Source of the DNA: an uncultured Eubacteriales bacterium
GTDB taxonomy: Bacteria > Bacillota > Clostridia > Oscillospirales > Oscillospiraceae
Reading direction: 5' to 3'
Assembly (NCBI GenBank): GCA_902465435.1
Contig: CABQNH010000019.1
Location: 1 to 35,648 of the forward strand
DNA: 35,648 nucleotides
In this document: positions 23,333-32,279 of the stretch, piece by piece
Position numbering within the stretch: the first letter of the stretch is position 1
Layout: every line of letters begins with the position of its first letter
Position numbers and translations under genes: made by a program
Notes under the pieces: model-generated
What the model was told of the DNA's origin: nothing
Database searches by the model: none
The model's input: the letters and a program-made list of their open reading frames with translations, nothing else

Positions 23333-24384
23333 AAATGATCAATGAACTTTATGAGGCGCTGTGCCGAACCTATACGGAGCAATCCGGGCGGGAGGTCGCG
23401 GCGCACAGTGATATCTCCGTTCGGCTTTATGCATTTGCGGCGGAGCTGCAAAGCTTATACTGCTACTTGGACTGGTCGCGGGCACAATGCTTTCCGCAGA
23501 CGGCGACGGGGAGCTATTTGGACTGCTTCGGCGAAATGCGGAATCTGCCCCGCAAGCAGGCGGCGGCCGCTGTGGGAACCGTCCGCTTTACGCGCGGCAC
23601 GGGCGACGGAACACTGACGGTTCCGACGGGAACAGTTCTGCTGACACAGAAGGGACTGCACTTTGTTACGACGCAGGACGCAGTTTTTGCGGAGGGCAAA
23701 TGCAGCGCAAGCTGCAGCGCGGCCTGCTGCACGAAGGGCAGTCAGGGAAATGTGGCGGCGGGCGCGGTCTGCTGCTTCTCCGCCTATCCGCAGGGTGTCA
23801 GCGCATGCCGGAATCCCACGGCATTTTTGGGCGGACGTGACACGGAGGAGGACGAGAGCTACCGGACGCGGCTGCTTGCGGACTATCGGCGCAGCGCGGG
23901 CCTTGCCAACGCGGCCTTCTATGAAAGCTTTGTCACGGCCTTTGACGGCGTGACGGCCTGCCGTGTGGTCCCGCGTGTAAACGGCGTCGGGACGGTCGGC
24001 GTGGTGGTGGAAACGGAGGGCGGCAGCACAAATTCTGCGCTGCTGGAGAAAATCCGGACGGCGCTGCAGAGTGCGCGCGAGGTCGCGACGCAGGTCACGG
24101 TCAGCGCGCCGGAGCGCGTCAGCGTTTCGTACACGGTGACGCTGAAGCCAAAGACCGGTATATCGTTTTCCGAGGCGGCGCAGGCGGCGGAAGCGGCGAT
24201 TCGCGCCTATTTTGACGGGAATCTTCTGGGAAAGCCGATCTATCTCACAAAGCTGGGCAGTCTGATCGAGGCGACCGGCCTTGTGGAGACCTACCACTTT
24301 GACGCATCCTGCTCCGATCTTGTCTGCACGGCGTTTCAACGTCCCTGGCTGGAGGACATTTTCCTTTCGGAGGAAACACAATGA
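23329..24384 (+). CDS. baseplate J/XkdT-like protein
   Basis: A 351-residue protein of the baseplate J family. Landmarks are LDCFGEMRNLPRKQAAAAVGTVRF, TVPTGTVLLTQKGLHFVT and the conserved GGRDTEEDESYRTRLL, followed by GVTACRVVPRVNGVGTVGVV. It makes the wedge arms of the baseplate. The start is a GTG at 23329 with GGAGG seven bases before it; the ATG at 23335 is too far. It overlaps both neighbours. Length is normal. Confidence 0.92.
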   Translation: MKMINELYEALCRTYTEQSGREVAAHSDISVRLYAFAAELQSLYCYLDWSRAQCFPQTATGSYLDCFGEMRNLPRKQAAAAVGTVRFTRGTGDGTLTVPTGTVLLTQKGLHFVTTQDAVFAEGKCSASCSAACCTKGSQGNVAAGAVCCFSAYPQGVSACRNPTAFLGGRDTEEDESYRTRLLADYRRSAGLANAAFYESFVTAFDGVTACRVVPRVNGVGTVGVVVETEGGSTNSALLEKIRTALQSAREVATQVTVSAPERVSVSYTVTLKPKTGISFSEAAQAAEAAIRAYFDGNLLGKPIYLTKLGSLIEATGLVETYHFDASCSDLVCTAFQRPWLEDIFLSEETQ

Positions 24385-24845
24385 GCTACTATGACAGCTT
24401 TGTACGGCTGCTTTCGCCGCTGGGCGTCTATGCGCTGCGCGAGGACAGCCTTTCCGGCGCGGAGCTTTTTGCAGCGGGACAGGCGCTCGACGCGCTGTAT
24501 GCGCAGGCAAAAGACTGCCTGCGCGAGGCCGTTCCGGCGACGGCGCAGGACGTGGGACTTTCCATGTATCAGAGCCTTGCGGGCTGCGCCGTGCTTGGCG
24601 ATACGCCGGAGGAAAAGCGGGAGAATCTTCGCTGGCTTTTAGAAAAAACAGCGGGGAGCTGGACACTGGATCGGGCGCGGGCGGCGGCGCAATGCGTCGC
24701 AGGCTGCACTGTGGAGGAAGGAGATACACCGGGGGCGGTAACCGTGAAGGGCCTTGCGGGCGCGGCAATCAGCACAGTGCAGCAGGCGGAAATTACGGAA
24801 CGGCTGCCCGCGCATATTCAGATCTCTTTTCCGCAGGAGGCATAA
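24381..24845 (+). CDS. DUF2313/XkdU-like baseplate protein
   Basis: A 154-residue protein of the XkdU/YmfQ (DUF2313) type that follows baseplate J in Mu- and PBSX-like clusters: YDSFVRLLSPLGVYALREDS at the start, a helical SGAELFAAGQALDALYAQ segment and a C-terminal VKGLAGAAISTVQQAEITERLPAHIQISF. In phages it joins the baseplate to the tail fibre. Here no fibre gene follows; the cluster ends after this gene. Confidence 0.85.
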   Translation: MSYYDSFVRLLSPLGVYALREDSLSGAELFAAGQALDALYAQAKDCLREAVPATAQDVGLSMYQSLAGCAVLGDTPEEKRENLRWLLEKTAGSWTLDRARAAAQCVAGCTVEEGDTPGAVTVKGLAGAAISTVQQAEITERLPAHIQISFPQEA

Positions 24846-24910
24846 CGGGCGCAGAAAGGCAGTCCGGAGACTGCAAGGGGAACGGCAGACAGGCCGGGAG
24901 GAAACGAAAA

Positions 24911-24951
24911 GCTCGCGCCCGCACAGGCACATGGGTGCGGCGGGCGTGCGC
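24911..24951 (+). repeat. CTCGCGCC palindrome, copy H2
   Basis: GCTCGCGCCCGCAC at the left pairs with GCGGGCGTGCGC at the right around an inner GCAC/GTGC pair. It aligns with copies at 9791-9830 and 32694-32737; where copy H3 has GTAC/GTAC, this copy has GCAC/GTGC, a compensated change. Confidence 0.55.
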
Positions 24952-25000
24952 TTTGAGGAAAGCCGGAATGGTTTGACGGGGACGGTTCTTAAAAAGACAG

Positions 25001-25050
25001 AAGCAGCGGAACAGGATGGGGTTCGCCCGCTTCCGCTGCTTTTGCTTTTT
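25001..25050. terminator. bidirectional terminator between the phage-type cluster and pncC
   Basis: An 11-bp perfect stem (AAGCAGCGGAA at 25001-25011 with TTCCGCTGCTT at 25031-25041). On the plus strand a TTTTGCTTTTTATTT tract follows; on the minus strand CTGTCTTTTTAAG follows. It separates converging transcription units. Confidence 0.8.
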
Positions 25051-25549
25051 ATTTATGGGTGACTTTTTCATTCTGTCGGGCAATGGCGGAGTGCAGAAGT
25101 CGCAGCGCCTCTTCGGCGGCGGCAGCGCGAATCTCCTCGCGCGTACCATGCAGATGAAGCTCGACTGCATGCACGGAGGATGCGTCCGCAAGACCGAGAT
25201 AGACAAGACCGACGGGCTTTCCGCTTCCGTCTCCGTTCGGCCCGGCCAGTCCCGTTACGGATACTGCAAGATCGGCACAAAGCCGTTTGCGCGCGCCGTC
25301 CGCCATGGAGCAGGCACATTGCGGCGAAACTGCACCATATTCGGCAAGAAGCTCGGCGGGAACCCCGAGAAGCTGCTGCTTCATCTCGTTGCAATAGGTG
25401 ATCATGCCGCCGCGATAAACGGCGGAGCTGCCGGAGACGGCCGTGAGACACGCGCCGCAAAGGCCGCCCGTGCAGGATTCGGCGGTGGCAAGCGTCAGAC
25501 CGTGCGCCGCAGCGGATGCAATTACACTTTCAGCCCAATTACTCTGCAT
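25049..25549 (-). CDS. pncC: nicotinamide-nucleotide amidase (CinA C-terminal type)
   Basis: A 166-residue stand-alone PncC. Signature stretches are TLATAESCTGGLCGACL, with the catalytic Ser, then GGMITYCNEMKQQLLGV, and SVTGLAGPNGDGSGKPVGLV. It hydrolyses nicotinamide mononucleotide to nicotinic acid mononucleotide, salvaging by-products of NAD-dependent ligase. The N-terminal CinA domain is absent, as in many Firmicutes. It overlaps the thiI stop by 11 bases and shares its transcript; the bidirectional terminator lies right behind it. Confidence 0.93.
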   Translation of the reverse strand: MQSNWAESVIASAAAHGLTLATAESCTGGLCGACLTAVSGSSAVYRGGMITYCNEMKQQLLGVPAELLAEYGAVSPQCACSMADGARKRLCADLAVSVTGLAGPNGDGSGKPVGLVYLGLADASSVHAVELHLHGTREEIRAAAAEEALRLLHSAIARQNEKVTHK

Positions 25550-26720
25550 GATATTTTACCTTGACCAGCTCAACGCCCTGCAGCGCACGCGCCATAAGAC
25601 CCTCAAAGTCCAGATCGCGGCAGGCGTTGTCGACCTGCTGCTTGGTGGGCTTCGTTTTGGGATGCTGCGGTGTGAAGACGGTGCAGCAATCCTCATACGG
25701 CAGGATCGAGGTCTCCATCGTGCCGATTTTTCGTGCGACCGTGACGATCTCCTCCTTATCCATGCCGATGAGCGGCTGGAAAATCGGCAGCTCGACACAG
25801 GCACCGGTGACGGCCATGGCCTCCATGGTCTGCGAGGCGACCTGCCCTAGGTTTTCACCGGTGACAAGGCACTGACAGCCGTGCTCCTTTGCGATCCGCT
25901 CGGAGAGCAGCATCATAAACCTGCGCATGATCAGCGTAAAGAACTCCTCCGGGCAATGGTCGCGGATGGCCTCCTGAATTTCCGTGAACGGTACGATATT
26001 GACCGTCATACGGCCGCAATAGCGCGTAAGCAGGCGGGCAAGCTCCAAAACCTTGTCCCTTGCCAGCTCGGAGGTATACGGATAAGAGAAGAAGTGGACG
26101 CATTCAATCTCAACGCCGCGCTTGGCAATCATATAGGCTGCGACGGGCGAATCAATGCCGCCGGACAAAAGCACAGCGGCACGGCCGCCCGTTCCGGTGG
26201 GAAGACCGCCTGCGCCCGGCTCGGCGGGGCCGTGGACATAAGCCGCGCGGTCGCGCACCTCGACATAGACGGTGTAGGCAGGATGGTGTACATCGACCTC
26301 GATCTGCGGGAACGCTTCGGCCAACCGACCGCCGATCTCCTGCGAGACCTGAATGGAGTTGAGCGGAAAGCGCTTATCGGCGCGCTTGGATTCCACCTTG
26401 AAGCTGCGGGCGCAGGCAAGGTCATCCGCGAGATAATCCATGACTGCACCGAAGATCCCGTCGAGCGTTTTTTCACACGGCCGACAGCGGCAGAGCGAGA
26501 TGATGCCGAAGATAAAGTGGCAGGCTTCCCATGCACCGTCCAGATCGCAGTCCTCGTTCTGCGGCTCGATATAGACGGTGGACTGGGTGATGCTGACGTC
26601 GAATTCGCCGAAGGGGCGCATTCTTCTGCCGATATTGCTGCGCAGCTTGTTCTCAAAATGGCGGCGGTTGCCGCCCTTAAGGACAATCTCGCCGAGCTTC
26701 AACAAAAACATTTCATTCAT
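25539..26720 (-). CDS. thiI: tRNA 4-thiouridine synthase ThiI
   Basis: A 393-residue ThiI without a rhodanese domain, the common Firmicute form. It has an N-terminal ferredoxin-like part (LLKLGEIVLKGGNRRHFE), a THUMP domain to about residue 165, and the PP-loop AVLLSGGIDSPVAAYM that activates U8 of tRNA with ATP. YEDCCTVFTPQHPKTKPT is typical of the C-terminal part. It delivers sulfur to tRNA U8; without a rhodanese domain, a partner cysteine desulfurase must supply sulfur more directly, but none is nearby. Its ribosome site is GAGGAG. A 68-base gap separates it from comM. Confidence 0.95.
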   Translation of the reverse strand: MNEMFLLKLGEIVLKGGNRRHFENKLRSNIGRRMRPFGEFDVSITQSTVYIEPQNEDCDLDGAWEACHFIFGIISLCRCRPCEKTLDGIFGAVMDYLADDLACARSFKVESKRADKRFPLNSIQVSQEIGGRLAEAFPQIEVDVHHPAYTVYVEVRDRAAYVHGPAEPGAGGLPTGTGGRAAVLLSGGIDSPVAAYMIAKRGVEIECVHFFSYPYTSELARDKVLELARLLTRYCGRMTVNIVPFTEIQEAIRDHCPEEFFTLIMRRFMMLLSERIAKEHGCQCLVTGENLGQVASQTMEAMAVTGACVELPIFQPLIGMDKEEIVTVARKIGTMETSILPYEDCCTVFTPQHPKTKPTKQQVDNACRDLDFEGLMARALQGVELVKVKYHAE

Positions 26721-26788
26721 AATAGGTGGTTCTCCTCATTGTTGGTGAATATCGTTTGCGGCAAAGGCCGCGGGAAGTCTGACGGGCG

Positions 26789-28309
26789 TCAGCGCTCCTT
26801 ACCGAAGGCATAGCTGCGGTATTGGATCGCTTCGGCAAGGTGCTGGGGCGCGATTTCCGCGGAGCCGTCCAAATCCGCAATGGTGCGCGCGACCTTCAGA
26901 ATCCGGTCGTAGCTGCGCGCCGTTAAGCCGAGCGTTTCAAACGCGGCCTTCATGAGCTGCGCTGCGTCGTCGCTCAATGCGCAGAATTTTCGCATTTCCG
27001 CGGGCTGCATCTGGGCGTTGCACTGCGTATGCGAGGCGGAGAAGCGCGCGTGCTGCCGTTCGCGCGCCGCATTGACGCGCGCTTTAATCGCCGAGGACGG
27101 CTCGGCGGCCGCGCGGCGGCGCAGATCGTCAAATTTAACGGCCGGAACCTCAACGATCAAATCAATTCGGTCAAGCAGCGGCCCGGAGATACGGCCCATA
27201 TAGCTCTCCACGGCGGCTTTTGAGCAGGTGCAGCGCCCCGACGGGTCGCCGTACCAGCCGCACTTGCAGGGATTCATGGCACAGACCAGCATAAACTGGC
27301 TCGGGTAGGATTCCGTGCCGCTCGCGCGCGAAATCGTCACAACCCCATCCTCCAGAGGCTGGCGCATGGCATCTAAGGTATCCTTACGGAATTCGGGCAG
27401 CTCGTCCAGAAACAATACGCCGCGATGCGCAAGGGAAATCTCGCCGGGCTTCGGGTTCGCGCCGCCGCCGGCAAGACCTGCGATGGAAATCGTATGATGC
27501 GGACTGCGGAACGGACGCTCCTCCACAAGCGGATGATCGCGCGACAAAAGCCCCATGATGGAGTGGATCTTCGTGACCTCCAGCGCTTCGGCGCGCGTCA
27601 TATCCGGCAAAATGGAGGGCAGGCGCTTGGAGAGCATACTTTTACCGGAGCCGGGCGGGCCGATCAGAAGAATGTTATGCGAGCCGGCAGCCGCAATTTC
27701 CATGGCGCGCTTGACCTTTTCCTGTCCCTTGACATCGGCGAAATCCGGGCGGGGAAGCGTACTTTCCCGCGGCGTCCAAGGCTCCTGCGGCGCAATCTCC
27801 TGCTCGCCCCGCAGATGCGCAAGCAGCTGCGTGACATCCTGCACGGGGTATACGCGCAGACCGTCGGCAAGCGAAGCCTCCTGCGCGTTTTCTGCGGGAA
27901 TGTAAAGCGCGGAGAAGCCGGCTTCCTTTGCGGCAAGCGCCATCGGCAGGACGCCGGGCACGCCGCGCAGCTTGCCCTCCAGACTCAATTCTCCTAAAAA
28001 TGCGCTGCGCTCCTTAGGCAGACGGACGCCGTCCGCCGCGGCGAGGATCCCGAGAAGGATCGGAAGATCGTAGAGCGTACCGGACTTGCGGGTCGAGGCC
28101 GGAGCCAAATTCAGCGTGATGCGGCTGGGTGGAAATTTAAAGCCGCAGGATTTTATCGCGGCACGGACGCGCTCCCTCGCTTCCTTGACGGCGGCGTCCG
28201 GCAGACCGACAATATCAAAGGCGGGCAAGCCGCTGGAAATGAAGCACTCTACCGATACGGCATAGCCCTCAATCCCGTGAATGCCCATGGAACCGACGCG
28301 GCTGATCAT
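26789..28309 (-). CDS. comM: YifB/ComM-type AAA ATPase (Mg-chelatase-like)
   Basis: A 506-residue protein. The N-terminal Lon-protease-like fold (GLPAFDIVGLPDAAVKEARERVR) is followed by the AAA core with Walker A GPPGSGKS and Walker B GVLFLDELPEF, a Cys-rich zinc-binding stretch CAMNPCKCGWYGDPSGRC, and the C-terminal lid. ComM acts as a DNA branch-migration helicase in natural transformation in Gram-negatives; its role in Firmicutes is less clear. I chose the ATG at 28309 because GGAGG precedes it; the longer frame to 28363 lacks conservation. Confidence 0.92.
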   Translation of the reverse strand: MISRVGSMGIHGIEGYAVSVECFISSGLPAFDIVGLPDAAVKEARERVRAAIKSCGFKFPPSRITLNLAPASTRKSGTLYDLPILLGILAAADGVRLPKERSAFLGELSLEGKLRGVPGVLPMALAAKEAGFSALYIPAENAQEASLADGLRVYPVQDVTQLLAHLRGEQEIAPQEPWTPRESTLPRPDFADVKGQEKVKRAMEIAAAGSHNILLIGPPGSGKSMLSKRLPSILPDMTRAEALEVTKIHSIMGLLSRDHPLVEERPFRSPHHTISIAGLAGGGANPKPGEISLAHRGVLFLDELPEFRKDTLDAMRQPLEDGVVTISRASGTESYPSQFMLVCAMNPCKCGWYGDPSGRCTCSKAAVESYMGRISGPLLDRIDLIVEVPAVKFDDLRRRAAAEPSSAIKARVNAARERQHARFSASHTQCNAQMQPAEMRKFCALSDDAAQLMKAAFETLGLTARSYDRILKVARTIADLDGSAEIAPQHLAEAIQYRSYAFGKER

Positions 28310-28432
28310 CCGTTTTTCCCTCCATGAAGATTTTCTGCTTTCATCATACTCCAAAATGTGCAAAATTACAAATGCTCTTTTGCGTTTCTCACAGATTTTA
28401 CAACAATTTTTGTCAGAATCCTATTTTTGCCG

Positions 28433-28461
28433 TTGAAAACGTGGAATTTTGGTGTTAGAAT
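28433..28461 (+). promoter_or_regulatory. sigma-A type promoter of nifJ
   Basis: TTGAAA (28433-28438), 17 bases, then TAGAAT (28456-28461), in an A+T-rich stretch between divergent genes. Transcription would start near 28468, giving a short leader to the AGGAGG at 28490. Confidence 0.8.
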
Positions 28462-28503
28462 AGATACGGCAAATATTGAATTGCACTTAGGAGGTTATTC
28501 ACT

Positions 28504-31500
28504 TTGGCAAGAAAACTGAAAACTATGGACGGCAACACTGCCGCCGCTCATGTCAGCTATGCCTTTACGGAGGTAGCCGGCATTTATCCCATCACGCCCT
28601 CCAGCCCGATGGCGGACTATGTGGATCAGTGGTCTGCGGGCGGCCGTAAGAATATTTTCGGCAATACCGTCAAGGTTGTCGAAATGCAGTCTGAGGCCGG
28701 TGCGGCCGGTACGGTTCACGGCTCGCTCGGCGCAGGCGCACTGACGACCACCTATACCGCGTCTCAGGGCCTTCTGCTGATGATTCCCAATATGTACAAG
28801 ATCGCCGGCGAGCTGCTGCCCTGCGTGTTCCACGTTTCTGCGAGAACCGTCGCAAGCCACGCGCTGAACATTTTCGGTGACCATTCCGACGTTTACGCCT
28901 GCCGTCAGACCGGCTTTGCCATGCTGGCAGAGGGCAACGTGCAGGAGGTCATGGATCTGGCTCCGGTCGCGCATCTTTCCGCGATCGAGGGTAAGGTCCC
29001 GTTTATCAATTTCTTTGACGGCTTCCGTACCTCCCACGAGATTCAGAAGATTCAGGTTTGGGACTACGAGGATCTCAAGGAAATGTGCAACATGGATGCG
29101 GTTGCGGAATTCCGCCGCCATGCGCTCAACCCGAATCACCCGGCAGCCCGCGGCAGCCACGAAAACGGCGATATTTTCTTCCAGCATCGCGAGGCCTGCA
29201 ACAAGTATTACAATGCACTTCCCGCAGTTGTCGAGAAGTACATGGACAAGATCAACGCCAAGCTCGGCACGGACTATAAGCTCTTCAACTATTACGGCGC
29301 TCAGGATGCAGAGCGTGTGATCATTGCCATGGGCTCCGTCTGCGACGTGGCGGAGGAAGTCATTGATTATATGAACGCGCACGGCGAGAAGGTCGGCCTC
29401 GTGAAGGTTCGCCTGTTCCGGCCGTTCTCGGCGGAAAAGCTTGTCGAAGCCATTCCCGCAAGCTGCAAGTCCATTGCTGTGCTCGACCGCACCAAGGAGC
29501 CGGGCGCACAGGGCGAGCCGCTTTATATGGACGTTGTGACGGCGCTGGCAACAATGGGTCGCCAGATCTCCGTGATCGGTGGACGCTACGGCCTCGGCTC
29601 CAAGGATACGCCCCCGGCATCCATCTTTGCCGTTTACGAAGAGCTTGCCAAGGCAGAGCCGAAGCGTCAGTTCACCATCGGCATCGTGGACGACGTGACC
29701 AACATGTCCCTTGCGGAGCATGACGCGCCCAACACCGCAGCGGAAGGCACGATCGAGTGCAAATTCTGGGGCCTGGGCGGCGACGGCACCGTCGGCGCGA
29801 ACAAGAACTCCATTAAGATCATCGGCGACAACACTGACAAATTCGTGCAGGCATACTTCCAGTATGACTCCAAGAAGACCGGCGGCGTTACGATTTCGCA
29901 CCTGCGCTTCGGCGATAAGCCCATCCGCAGCCCGTATTATATCAACAAGGCGGACTTCGTTGCCTGCCATAACCCCTCTTATATCACGAAGGGCTATAAG
30001 ATGGTGCAGGATGTCAAGCCCGGCGGCGTGTTCATGATCAACTGCCAGTGGGATCTGGAGGAGCTGAACCACCATCTGAACGCCGAGGCAAAGCGCTATA
30101 TCGCTAAGAACAACATTCAGCTTTACACCATCAACGCCATCGACCTTGCAATTAAGGTCGGCATGGGCAAACGCACCAATACGATTCTGCAGTCGGCGTT
30201 CTTTGCGCTGGCAAAGGTCATGCCGCAGGAGGAAGCAATCCGTCATATGAAGGACGCGGCGGAGCATTCCTACCTCAAGAAGGGCATGGATGTCGTGCAG
30301 AAAAACTGGGACGCCATCGACGCGGGTGCTACGGCCTTCGTGAAGGTCGAGGTTCCGGCAGATTGGGCGACTGCGCAGGACGAGGTCGTCGAGCACGCGC
30401 TGGAGGGCAAGGACGCGCTGGTCAAGCAGGTCAAGAACATCCTCTTCCCGGTGGATAAGATGGACGGCGACAGCCTGCCTGTTTCCGCCTTCGAGCCGTA
30501 TGTGGACGGCCAGTATGAGCTGGGTGCTTCCGCTTATGAAAAGCGCGGCGTTGCTGTTTCCGTTCCGGAATGGGACGCAAGCAAGTGCATCCAGTGCAAT
30601 AACTGCGCGTTTGTCTGCCCGCATGCTACCATTCGTCCGTTTGCGCTGACGGAGGAAGAGGCAAAGGCCGCTCCTGCTGCCGCAAAGCTCGTTCCCGTGA
30701 AGAGCGGTAAGGGCAAGGGCGTTTACTCCTTTACCATGGCCGTTTCCCCGCTGGACTGCATGGGCTGCGGCGTCTGCATCGGCGTTTGCCCGGTGGATGC
30801 GCTTACCATGAAGCCGCAGGAGAGCCAGCTCGATCAGCAGGATGTTTTCAACTATGCGGTAAAGCATATCTCCGAGAAGAAGGAGCTGCAGGACGCTTCC
30901 GTCAAGGGCAGCCAGTTTATGCAGCCGATGCTCGAGTTCTCCGGCTCCTGCGCGGGCTGTGCGGAGACCTCGTATGCCCGTCTGGTCACCCAGCTCTTTG
31001 GCGACAGAATGTACATCTCCAACGCGACCGGCTGTTCCTCCATCTGGGGCAACCCCGGCGCGACTGCACCGTACTGCACCAACAAGGAGGGTCACGGCCC
31101 GGCATGGTGCAACTCCCTGTTTGAGGATAATGCAGAGCACGGCCTCGGTATGTTCGTTGCGCAGGATGTCATCCGCACCAATCTGGCAGAGAAGACCCGC
31201 GCGCTGATTGCTGTGGATTACACAATGCCCGCACTGAAGGAAGCTGCGCAGAAGTGGCTCGATACCATGGACGACGGCGACGCGAACAAGGAAGCGACGA
31301 ACGCTTACATCGCTGCACTTGAAAATGGCCTTGAAACGGTGGACGAGCTGCTCGCATTTGCGTCCTCGCCTGCTGCAAAGGAGCATTTCGGCGACAAGGC
31401 CGATGCATTCCTTGCCCATGCAAAGGCGCTGAAGGAGTCGGGCGCGAAGTACTGCGACTGTGAAGCCTGCACGCTGGCAGCAGAGATCCTGGAAAAGAAG

Positions 31501-32166
31501 GACTACCTCTCTAAGAAGTCCGTCTGGATCTTCGGCGGTGACGGCTGGGCCTATGATATCGGCTTCGGCGGCGTGGATCATGTGCTTGCCTCCGGCAAGA
31601 ACGTCAACGTTTTCGTCTTTGATACCGAGGTGTACTCCAATACCGGCGGTCAGGCATCCAAGGCTTCCAATATCGGTCAGGTCGCGCAGTTTGCGGCAGC
31701 CGGTAAGGAAATCAAGAAGAAGAGCCTGGCAGAAATCGCAATGTCCTATGGCTATATCTATGTGGCACAGGTCGCTATGGGTGCCAATATGGCACAGACG
31801 CTGAAGGCGATTAAGGAAGCGGAGGCCTACAATGGCCCGTCGCTCATCATCGGCTATGCGCCGTGCGAAATGCACTCCATCAAGGGCGGCATGACGAACT
31901 GCCAGAGCGAGATGAAGAAGGCGGTTGACTGCGGCTACTGGAACATGTTCCGCTTCAACCCGGCGGCAGAGCAGGGCAAGAAGTTTATTCTGGACTCCAA
32001 GGAGCCGAAGGGCGGCTACCGTGAGTTCCTGATGAACGAAGCCCGTTACAGCCGCTTGACCCGTGAATTCCCGGAGCGTGCGGAGGGACTCTTCGAGCGC
32101 AACGAGCAGAATGCAATGGAGCGCTATGAGCACCTCAAGAAGCTCATTGCGATGTATGACAACTAA
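28504..32166 (+). CDS. nifJ: pyruvate:ferredoxin (flavodoxin) oxidoreductase
   Basis: A 1220-residue homodimer-type PFOR that converts pyruvate, CoA and oxidised ferredoxin to acetyl-CoA, CO2 and reduced ferredoxin, central to anaerobic energy metabolism. It has the N-terminal pyruvate-binding domain (YPITPSSPMADYVDQW), the middle domain, and two 4Fe-4S motifs, CIQCNNCAFVCP from Cys695 and CMGCGVCIGVCP from Cys752. A third cluster Cys pair lies in SGSCAGCAET, and the thiamine diphosphate site is in GGDGWAYDIGFGG. All cofactors are accounted for. The TTG at 28504 has AGGAGG eight bases upstream, better than the ATG at 28525. It is the best-marked highly expressed gene here. Confidence 0.97.
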   Translation: MARKLKTMDGNTAAAHVSYAFTEVAGIYPITPSSPMADYVDQWSAGGRKNIFGNTVKVVEMQSEAGAAGTVHGSLGAGALTTTYTASQGLLLMIPNMYKIAGELLPCVFHVSARTVASHALNIFGDHSDVYACRQTGFAMLAEGNVQEVMDLAPVAHLSAIEGKVPFINFFDGFRTSHEIQKIQVWDYEDLKEMCNMDAVAEFRRHALNPNHPAARGSHENGDIFFQHREACNKYYNALPAVVEKYMDKINAKLGTDYKLFNYYGAQDAERVIIAMGSVCDVAEEVIDYMNAHGEKVGLVKVRLFRPFSAEKLVEAIPASCKSIAVLDRTKEPGAQGEPLYMDVVTALATMGRQISVIGGRYGLGSKDTPPASIFAVYEELAKAEPKRQFTIGIVDDVTNMSLAEHDAPNTAAEGTIECKFWGLGGDGTVGANKNSIKIIGDNTDKFVQAYFQYDSKKTGGVTISHLRFGDKPIRSPYYINKADFVACHNPSYITKGYKMVQDVKPGGVFMINCQWDLEELNHHLNAEAKRYIAKNNIQLYTINAIDLAIKVGMGKRTNTILQSAFFALAKVMPQEEAIRHMKDAAEHSYLKKGMDVVQKNWDAIDAGATAFVKVEVPADWATAQDEVVEHALEGKDALVKQVKNILFPVDKMDGDSLPVSAFEPYVDGQYELGASAYEKRGVAVSVPEWDASKCIQCNNCAFVCPHATIRPFALTEEEAKAAPAAAKLVPVKSGKGKGVYSFTMAVSPLDCMGCGVCIGVCPVDALTMKPQESQLDQQDVFNYAVKHISEKKELQDASVKGSQFMQPMLEFSGSCAGCAETSYARLVTQLFGDRMYISNATGCSSIWGNPGATAPYCTNKEGHGPAWCNSLFEDNAEHGLGMFVAQDVIRTNLAEKTRALIAVDYTMPALKEAAQKWLDTMDDGDANKEATNAYIAALENGLETVDELLAFASSPAAKEHFGDKADAFLAHAKALKESGAKYCDCEACTLAAEILEKKDYLSKKSVWIFGGDGWAYDIGFGGVDHVLASGKNVNVFVFDTEVYSNTGGQASKASNIGQVAQFAAAGKEIKKKSLAEIAMSYGYIYVAQVAMGANMAQTLKAIKEAEAYNGPSLIIGYAPCEMHSIKGGMTNCQSEMKKAVDCGYWNMFRFNPAAEQGKKFILDSKEPKGGYREFLMNEARYSRLTREFPERAEGLFERNEQNAMERYEHLKKLIAMYDN

Positions 32167-32188
32167 GCTGCGCGAGCAGCAGAAAAAG

Positions 32189-32250
32189 AACGGGGCGTCG
32201 CTTATGCGGCGCCCCGTTCGCAGCGTGTCAAAAACCTTTTTGACACGCTG
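32189..32250 (+). terminator. tandem hairpins after nifJ
   Basis: A 9-bp G+C-rich stem (AACGGGGCG with CGCCCCGTT, 32189-32218) is followed at once by a perfect 14-bp inverted repeat with a two-base loop (32221-32250, arms CAGCGTGTCAAAAA and TTTTTGACACGCTG). Together they should end nifJ transcription although neither has a downstream U-tract outside the stem. Confidence 0.6.
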
Positions 32251-32279
32251 GCAGACGATCAAGAAAGTCTGGAAGATAG

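Noticed and set aside
12461..25048. Attachment-site direct repeats flanking the phage-type cluster
   Set aside because: No convincing long direct repeat was found between the left intergenic region and the right border; the short CGAAGTTGTAT repeat lies entirely on the left side around a host promoter.
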